NCBI GenBank assembly: GCA_013396525.1
Contig: VWYX01000929.1
Span: 265,825-329,824, forward strand
Origin: Chaetorhynchus papuensis
Taxonomy: Eukaryota; Chordata; Aves; Passeriformes; Rhipiduridae
Reading direction: 5' to 3'
Length of the DNA: 64,000 bases
Position numbers and translations under genes: made by a program
Notes under the pieces: generated by a model
Told to the model about the DNA's origin: nothing
What the model saw: the letters and a program-made list of their open reading frames with translations, nothing else
Database searches by the model: none
In this document: positions 58,601 through 64,000 of the stretch, one piece after another
How the letters are laid out: each line of letters begins with the position of its first letter
Position numbering within the stretch: position 1 is the stretch's first letter

Positions 58601-59079
58601 AGGGTGCCCCTATGCCCAGGGAGCCTCTGGCAACGTGGCCACAGAGGATTTGGTGTACATGCTCAACGGGCTGGGCATCCACACGGTGAGTGCCAGCTGC
58701 CCTGCGCTCTGCTCAGGCCTCAGCACGGGGCAGGGCTTGGCCCAGGGAGGGACTTGGCACGAGCCTGGAGTGCCAGGGCAGGGGGAATGGCTTCCCACTG
58801 GCAGAGGGCAGGGTTAGATGGGATATTAGGGAAAAAATACTCCCTGTGAGGGAGGGGAGGCCCTGGCACAGGTTGCCCATCCCTGGCAGTGTCCAAGACC
58901 AGGCTGGCCGGGGTTTGGAGCACCCTGGGATGGTGGGAGATGTCCCTCAAGGCGTGTCCTGTGCCCTTCCCCTGCAGGGAGTGGATCTCCAGAAGCTGAT
59001 GGACACAGGCACCTTCATTTGCAACGCTCTGAACAGAAGGACCAATTCCAAGGTGTCTCAGGCATCCTGCAGGCTGTGA
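55692..59079 (+). CDS. HMGCL: Hydroxymethylglutaryl-CoA lyase, mitochondrial
   Basis: Splits HMG-CoA into acetoacetate and acetyl-CoA, the last step of leucine breakdown and of ketone body synthesis. Coding exons 55692-55742, 55880-55966, 56172-56279, 56637-56732, 57268-57416, 57739-57802, 58081-58269, 58560-58685 and 58978-59079 give 323 aa (human 325). The N terminus is Arg-rich with no acidic residue before position 40, a mitochondrial presequence. Catalytic and metal marks: VEVGPRDGLQNEK (Arg41/Asp42 in human), VHCHDTYGQ (metal His pair) and the lyase signature VAGLGGCPYAQG with the active Cys. The protein ends CRL, a plausible peroxisomal PTS1 like human CKL. The start was chosen at the ATG with GAACATGG context; the codon five positions upstream is GTG. 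CR1 copies lie in introns 4, 7 and 8. Confidence 0.96.
56932..57000 (-). mobile_element. CR1 fragment in HMGCL intron 4
   Basis: 'atcatggagtcactgaggct', 'ggagaagagctccaggatct' and 'tcaagtc' form the reversed CR1 3' end, minus orientation. Short. Confidence 0.65.
57170..57245 (+). mobile_element. CR1 fragment in HMGCL intron 4, plus orientation
   Basis: Decayed CR1 3' end with 'gggtcttttccacccttggt' and 'ggtcctgtgattcc'. It ends 22 bp before the exon 5 acceptor region. Confidence 0.55.
57845..57873 (+). repeat. 11-bp tandem repeat carrying three AP-1 motifs (HMGCL intron 6)
   Basis: Unit TTTTTGACTCA. TGACTCA occurs at 57845-57851, 57856-57862 and 57867-57873, spaced exactly 11 bp. A reverse-orientation copy, TGAGTCA, lies at 57804-57810 and overlaps the intron donor. 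Confidence 0.9.
58283..58452 (-). mobile_element. CR1 fragment in HMGCL intron 7, minus orientation
   Basis: Reversed CR1: 'ggttggaaggaccttatagc', 'cccagttccacctctgcaat', 'gggcagggacatctcccac', 'ggctgctccaagccctgtcc', 'cctggggcactgccaggga'. The last part is locally duplicated (CCTGGGGCACTGCCAGGGA appears twice). Confidence 0.9.
58790..58960 (+). mobile_element. CR1 fragment in HMGCL intron 8, plus orientation
   Basis: 'gggcagggttagatgggat', 'atactccctgtgagggaggg', 'gaggccctggcacaggttgc', 'catccctggcagtgtccaag' and 'tggtgggagatgtccctcaa', CR1 in forward orientation. It ends about 17 bp before the acceptor of exon 9. Confidence 0.9.
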
Positions 59080-60100
59080 CACGGAGTGGAATTTCTCCTT
59101 GGATCAAGAAGAAACCGAGGATCCAGCACTGGCTGGGATTCCTCTCTGATCTCCCGAGCTCCTTCCCGGCTCAGCATTTGAGAGGAAACTCAAAATCCAC
59201 CAGAATTATGAAGAAATGAAAGAATATTCTATTATATTGTGTTACACTGGACCTTGAGGATGTCACCATGTGCCTTAAAGAAAGGAGGACATGGAGGGGC
59301 TGAGGAAAGCTCTGACCAGAGCAGCAGCCACCAGCTCCTGCCTGCAGAGCAAAGGACAAGGCACACATTTTGCACTTAGAGCACTTCTCCAGGTCAGGCT
59401 TTGCCCTTCCTCTCTTCTCTCCCCTCTGCAGACCTGAGGGCTGAGTCCAAAGGCTCCCCTGGAGCTCCCCTTGGGCCATCTCAGCCTCCAGGGAACCTGT
59501 TACTGGACTGTGTATCTGTTGTAAGATACCTCTGAATACCAGCAGTAATAAACTCATTATTTAATAGTCTAAACTATTAAAAATCTTACTCAGCTGAAGC
59601 AGCAAAGGAGCTTTTGCTGCCGGTTTGGTTCCAGGGGCCTGCTCTGTGTGGGAATGGTGGGCTGGGGGGGCGTAAGGAATTCCTTCCACCCCCAGAGAGC
59701 AGAGAGTGAAACACCCCTGCTCCTCACGGTGATCAGGTCCTGAGGAACCGCCCCCAACTCTAATATTTAAAATAATTTAATGAACAGTTTATTTGTGAGG
59801 CTGGAGATGAGTGAAGGAGCCTCGTCCCTTCAGGAGGCGGGTGTGAGGCTGCGTGCACCGCCTCTCCACATCACTTCAATAAACTGTAACAATTACCACA
59901 GCTCCGCTGATGAGCGCCGCAGAAATGAGGCGGAATCGGGCAAAAATGAGGGCAAAAATCGGGGTTTGGGCAGCGGCCTCCTCCCGCCGCCAGGGGGCGC
60001 TGCGCCCCTCCCCGCGCGCACCAATGGCCGCCGTCCGTCCGCGGTGTTTTGTCCGCGCCGCCGCCCCGTAGCCGTGACACGTTTCCATGGAGGAGCCGCG
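59080..60100. other. HMGCL 3' UTR and HMGCL-GALE intergenic region
   Basis: The first ~490 bp are HMGCL 3' UTR. The remaining ~550 bp hold no recognised gene and pass into the GALE CpG island at about 59,980. Confidence 0.6.
59547..59552 (+). terminator. HMGCL poly(A) signal
   Basis: AATAAA 468 bp after the stop codon, in CAGTAATAAACTC. Confidence 0.75.
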
Positions 60101-60420
60101 CGCGTGGCGCCGGGGGGGCGGGGCCAAGGCCCGGCCTTAAAGGGGCCGCGCCCCGCGCGGGGCTGAGCGGGAGCGGCGGCAGCGGCGGGTGAGAGACCGC
60201 GGGGACCGGGAAGGAGCGGGGACCGGGACGGACGTGCAGCCCTGCCCTGCTTCCTTTGGTAGGGAGAGCCCAAACCCCCGGGGCCTGGGGCATCCCCGGG
60301 CCCCTCGGTTAAATCCAGCCCCGGGGTTATTCCAGGCCCTGGGGTAAATCCCGTCCCCCGGGCACGTTCTGCCCCCCGGGCCCGGCTCCTCCTCCGCTCC
60401 CCCGCTGAAATCCGCGTTAT
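59980..60420 (+). promoter_or_regulatory. GALE CpG-island promoter and non-coding first exon
   Basis: CpG-rich, with an Sp1-type GGGGCGGGGCC at 60115-60125. A non-coding exon probably starts near 60140-60160 and ends at the donor CGG|GTGAGA (exon end 60188). It would splice to the coding exon that begins at 60997. Confidence 0.65.
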
Positions 60421-60756
60421 TTTGCCTTCCCCGGCCTCTCCCCCCTGGCCCAGGTGCTGCTCCCCCGTTTGGGGGGCTCAGGTCGGCTTCCAGCCCGGGC
60501 CGCAGCTCTGGGGGGAATTTCCCGGTTCTGGCTCCGCATCCCTCGGGAACAGCGCGGGTCCTTCCCGGGGACGGAGGCTCCGGGTGCCACAGACGTCGCT
60601 GGGCTTTGCAGTGTCCCAAAGTCCACCTTGCTGGGGAGGAGGCGCGGAGTGGGGCCAGCATGGGCAGGGAGGCTGGGACCGTGCTAAGGAGCTGGGGGAG
60701 AAACAGGGAATGAGTGAAGGGCAGAGCTGATAGCCCTGTTGAGACCACCCCAGTTA

Positions 60757-60776
60757 ACTAATTAATTAATTAATAG
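60757..60776 (+). repeat. (TTAA)n microsatellite in GALE intron 1
   Basis: Four to five copies of a TTAA/AATT tetranucleotide, an isolated AT island in a GC-rich intron. Confidence 0.7.
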
Positions 60777-61002
60777 TGAGAAGTCCTGCCCTTTGGGTAA
60801 AGCCTGAGGGAAATGGGTGAGCCCAGGGCCTGGGCTGGGTTTAGCAGGAGGAACCGGGCTGTGTCCGGGAGGTGTGACCGGGCTGGCCACACCCGGTCCC
60901 TCCGGGAAGTACCTGGCGGTGGTGCTGACGTGACAGTGTCCGAGCTGTGCCACCCCGCAGCTGAAGGATTTGGGGCTTTTTTTTTTCCCCCCGCAGGGAA
61001 CC

Positions 61003-63007
61003 ATGGCAGAGAAGATCCTGGTGACGGGCGGCGCCGGCTACATCGGCAGCCACTGCGTGCTGGAGCTGCTGCAGGCGGGATTCGTGCCCGTGGTCATCGA
61101 CAACTTCCACAACGCCATCCGAGGTACGGGGAGCCTCATCCTGCCCCGGGCTGTGCCCGACCCCAGCAATCCCTCACTCCCCTGCATCCCCCAGGATCAG
61201 AGGAGCTCCCCGAGAGCCTCCGGCGCGTGCAGGAGATCGCGCACCAGCCCGTGCTCTTCCAGGAGCTCGACATCACCGACGAGGCCGCGCTGCAGGAGCT
61301 CTTCAGGAAGGTGAGAGCAGGAGCTGCAGTGCCCTGGGTGGCTCCTGGGGTCCGTGCAAGGGGTGGGAGCCACGGGAGCGGGGAGGAAACGCTGTGCCCC
61401 ACGTTCCTGTGGGCCACGGAGCCCCCCGGGCTGGCTGAACGGAGCTCCTGGGGGAGCCCTGGCTGGTTCCTGCCTGGAGCTGCCCTGTCCTGTTGCCGTG
61501 GCACTGATGCCCAGCCCATTCCCTCCCTGCAGCACCGATTCTCGGCCGTGATGCACTTTGCAGGGCTGAAGGCCGTGGGGGAGTCTGTGCAGAAGCCTCT
61601 GGAGTATTACAGAGTGAACCTCACCGGGACCATCCGGCTGCTGGAGGTGAGAGGAGCCAGCAGCGATCCCGCACTGTCCCTGGCCCTGCCGGTGCCTGTG
61701 GAGGGCTGGCACAGGGCACTGAGCCGGATCATTGCCCCCTCCCAGGCCATGAAGGCCCACGGCGTGAGGAACATCGTGTTCAGCAGCTCCGCCACCGTCT
61801 ACGGGGACCCCAAGTACCTCCCCCTGGACGAGAAGCACCCGGTCGGGGGCTGCACCAACCCCTACGGCAAATCCAAGTTCTTCATCGAGGAGATGATCCG
61901 GGACCTCTGCAAAGCAGAGAGGGTGAGGAGCCGGCCCGCGGGGCTGCAGCCCAGGTCTGTCCCCACGGGGGTGACCGGGCAGCCCCGTCCGTGTGTCCCC
62001 AGGACTGGAACGCCGTCCTCCTGCGCTACTTCAACCCCATCGGCGCCCACGAGTCGGGCATGATCGGAGAAGATCCTCAGGGCATCCCCAACAACCTCAT
62101 GCCCTACGTGGCACAGGTACCACCCCCACAGCCCTTGGGGGTGCACAGGGAGGGGACACAGGGTGACAGGGGTCTCTCATGGGCCTGTCCCTCTGTGCAG
62201 GTGGCCGTGGGACGCCGGGAATTCCTGAGCGTCTTTGGGAACGACTACAAGACGGATGATGGAACGGGTGCGGCCTGGGACGGGGGCAATGTCAGATTCC
62301 CAAATCCCTGGCTGCCCCCCGGGCTCTGCCCTCACCCTCTGCGTCCCCACAGGAGTCAGGGACTACATCCACGTCGTGGATCTGGCCAAGGGCCACATCG
62401 CTGCTCTGAAGAAGCTCAAGGAGAACTGTGGCTGCAAGGTACCAGCCTTGGGCTGCTGCCAGCCCTGGGGGGCTGTGGGGCTCCCAGTGGGGGCTGAAGG
62501 GGGGCCTGGCCCTTCTCCCCTTGATCCATGTCCCTTATCCTCCTCCCAGATCTACAACCTGGGCACAGGCACCGGCTACTCCGTGCTGCAGATGGTCCGG
62601 GCCATGGAGAAAGCCTCGGGGAGGGAGGTAAGGGCAGACCTGCAGGGTCACAGGCACAGCTGCTCCCACAGACCCCCTGATGCCCCCCTGGCAGCCCTGG
62701 CACCGTTCCCTCAGCCCCTCTGGGAGCCCCCGGAGCCCACGGTGCTGCTCTCCCTGCAGATCAAGTACCGGATCACGGCGCGGCGGGAGGGAGACGTGGC
62801 CTCCTGCTATGCTGACCCCGCGCTGGCCGAGCGGGAGCTGGGCTGGAAAGCTGCCTTTGGCCTGGACAAGATGTGTAAGGGCATCCCCTCCCTGGCACGC
62901 CGGGCACTGCCAGGCCCCTGTCCTCCCTCACCTCCCTTCTCCCTGTTGCAGGTGAGGACCTGTGGCGGTGGCAGCTGCAGAACCCCACGGGTTTCAGCAA
63001 GAACTGA
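61003..63007 (+). CDS. GALE: UDP-galactose 4-epimerase
   Basis: NAD-dependent epimerase of the Leloir pathway; converts UDP-galactose to UDP-glucose and UDP-GalNAc to UDP-GlcNAc in the cytosol. Coding exons 61003-61123, 61195-61310, 61533-61646, 61746-61922, 62003-62116, 62201-62267, 62353-62438, 62550-62627, 62760-62874 and 62952-63007 give 347 aa (human 348). Short-chain dehydrogenase marks: nucleotide-binding GGAGYIG near residue 10, VIHFAGLK-like VMHFAGLKAVGESV, FSSSATVYG, and catalytic Tyr/Lys in NPYGKSKFF. Other family blocks are LLRYFNP, GTGVRDYIHVVDLAKGH and YNLGTGTGYSVL. Introns are minimal (71-99 bp for several), usual for GC-rich avian microchromosome genes. Exon 2 of the mRNA begins at 60997, six bases before the ACCATGG start. 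The gene is complete. Confidence 0.97.
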
Positions 63008-63745
63008 GCCGTGGCCGAGGGCTGGCCGGGCCCGGGGGCTGCTCTGAGCCAGCCCTGCCACCTTCCCAGAGAGCTGTCACCATCCTGGGAGAGCAGTTCC
63101 AGCTCCCCCTCCTGCCTCTGGCACGGGGCAGGAAATTTGGAGCATCCTCAGCCTCTCCCCTCCTCATCCTCATCCCCCCAGAGCAGAACCACAAAGGAGA
63201 ACAGAGAACAGAGCCAGGGCCTGGCATGGAACCCCCCGTGGGAATGCCCAGGGGCTGGAGCCAGCCCTGGCACAGAGAGGGCACCAGGAGCGTCCCACAG
63301 GGACCACTCACATTCCAAGGCCACCGTGGCTCATTTCCCCAGCCCTGGGCTCCAGGGCCAAGGGCTTCCTCCACCCCCCCTTTTCCCTGACCCCCAGCGT
63401 GGTTTTGGGGACCAAATCTCATCTCCCCCCTCTCCTGCTGAGCCGGAAAAGCCCCTGCCCAGGGCTGTGCCAGCCTGGCCTGGCTGCCCACAGCCCCCTT
63501 GGTGCCTGGTTTGGCCTCCTGTGGCAGCCACTTCCCAAACCCAGTTGCCAAAGGCTGCCCAGGAGCCGGCTCTGCCCCCCTGTCCCACACTGCTCCTGTT
63601 TATTCCTGGCAGCTCCCAGGGCTCCGCAGGGCAGGGATGACGCAGGCGGCCCCGTGTGCTGGCGGCTGGATGAATAACTTATGCTCCTAAATTATGAATT
63701 GAGCTTTTGATTTGTTTTTAAATAAACTTTCCTACTTTCTAAGTG
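63008..63745 (+). other. GALE 3' UTR
   Basis: GC-rich 3' UTR of about 720 bp that turns AT-rich just before the poly(A) signal at 63721. The open frames on both strands here are GC-driven and not supported. Confidence 0.7.
63721..63726 (+). terminator. GALE poly(A) signal
   Basis: AATAAA in TTTAAATAAACTTTCC, followed by the GT-containing stretch GTGGCAGCTTTGTTCTG about 20 bp later. Confidence 0.85.
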
Positions 63746-63890
63746 GCAGCTTTGTTCTGCTTCCCCTCAGCCAGAGCTGCTGCCCCTAAAAACAGCACCC
63801 TGGGGCCTCGTGCCAACTCCACTCCCCCCCAAATCTCTCGTCCTGCCTGGCCAGGGATGACGCCAGCTCAGCTCCGGGATAGGTTCAGGA

Positions 63891-63896
63891 TTTATT
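63891..63896 (-). terminator. Poly(A) signal of a convergent gene, probably LYPLA2
   Basis: TTTATT on the plus strand is AATAAA on the minus strand, in AGGATTTATTTCACC. In mammals LYPLA2 (acyl-protein thioesterase 2) lies tail to tail with GALE, so the sequence from 63900 to the window end is probably its 3' UTR. No LYPLA2 coding lies inside the window, so the name rests on synteny only. Confidence 0.45.
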
Positions 63897-63918
63897 TCAC
63901 CTTGATTCTCTGTGGAAC

Positions 63919-63940
63919 GCACGCACACACACACAAAAAC
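63919..63940 (+). repeat. (CA)n microsatellite
   Basis: CGCACGCACACACACACA run near the window end, probably within the 3' UTR of the convergent gene. Confidence 0.7.
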
Positions 63941-64000
63941 CCCAAACATGTACAAGGAAGACAAGAGAGTGAAAAAAAACAAAACAAAAACCAAAAAAAA

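Noticed and set aside
60813..62063. 416-codon plus frame containing GALE motifs
   Set aside because: It starts in GALE intron 1 and reads exon 2 out of frame. It enters the GALE frame only through intron 2, then continues through unspliced introns 3 and 4. Real GALE exons explain it; only the in-frame introns were kept as a finding.
62994..63640. Frames of about 200 codons on both strands in the GALE 3' UTR
   Set aside because: Both strands are open because the region is GC-rich. Composition is Gly/Pro/Trp-biased and there is no start context or homology.
1..64000. tRNA, rRNA, CRISPR arrays, operons or a novel defence-like system
   Set aside because: Nothing of this kind was found. The window is a conserved animal gene block, and every recognisable protein belongs to a known family.

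Overview
This window is vertebrate nuclear DNA, almost certainly from a bird. It has intron-containing genes with GT-AG splice sites, CpG-island promoters, many 3'-truncated CR1 LINE fragments, a solo ERVL-type LTR, very short introns in GC-rich genes, and a FABP10-type liver fatty-acid/bile-acid binding protein gene that mammals lack. The gene order MYOM3 - FABP10A - SRSF10 - PNRC2 - CNR2 - FUCA1 - HMGCL - GALE - (LYPLA2) matches the block on human 1p36 and, from memory, chicken chromosome 23, a microchromosome. The LTR type suggests a passerine, but the species cannot be fixed from the sequence.

Layout. 1-17.1 kb: the last 31 coding exons of MYOM3 (+), from the end of the first Ig domain to the stop codon. 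18.2-20.1 kb: four-exon FABP10A (+). 20.1-23.5 kb: intergenic, with a minus-strand solo LTR at 22.73-23.33 kb. 23.5-34.5 kb: SRSF10 (+), with a CpG-island promoter, an AT-AC minor-class intron and a long 3' UTR. 34.7-38.8 kb: PNRC2 (-), tail to tail with SRSF10. 39-47.5 kb: about 8 kb without a recognisable gene, presumably holding upstream CNR2 5' UTR exons and regulatory DNA. 47.5-48.6 kb: CNR2 (+), one coding exon. 48.8-50.1 kb: three CR1 fragments and one arm of an inverted repeat. 50.2-54.6 kb: FUCA1 (+). 55.4-59.6 kb: HMGCL (+) with a promoter rich in E-boxes. 60.1-63.7 kb: GALE (+) with minimal introns. 63.9 kb: a minus-strand poly(A) signal, probably the end of LYPLA2.

The genes are not an operon. 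They are independently promoted neighbours: a sarcomere M-band protein, a liver lipid carrier, an SR splicing regulator, an mRNA decapping/NMD cofactor, a cannabinoid GPCR, a lysosomal hydrolase, a ketogenic mitochondrial lyase and a galactose-pathway epimerase. Exon junctions were joined by eye from reading frame, splice consensus and family knowledge. Frames were checked for all genes: FABP10A 126 aa, SRSF10 262 aa, PNRC2 140 aa, CNR2 349 aa, FUCA1 451 aa, HMGCL 323 aa, GALE 347 aa, MYOM3 about 1,230 aa visible.

The observations most worth a second look are the AT-AC intron of SRSF10 with a major-class donor inside the preceding exon; a 205-bp inverted repeat bracketing the FUCA1 promoter and exons 1-3; a 38-bp four-copy repeat in FABP10A intron 1 that alternates two E-box types; three helically phased AP-1 motifs in HMGCL intron 6; opposed CR1 copies flanking HMGCL exon 8; and a possible TATA-driven alternative first exon for HMGCL.
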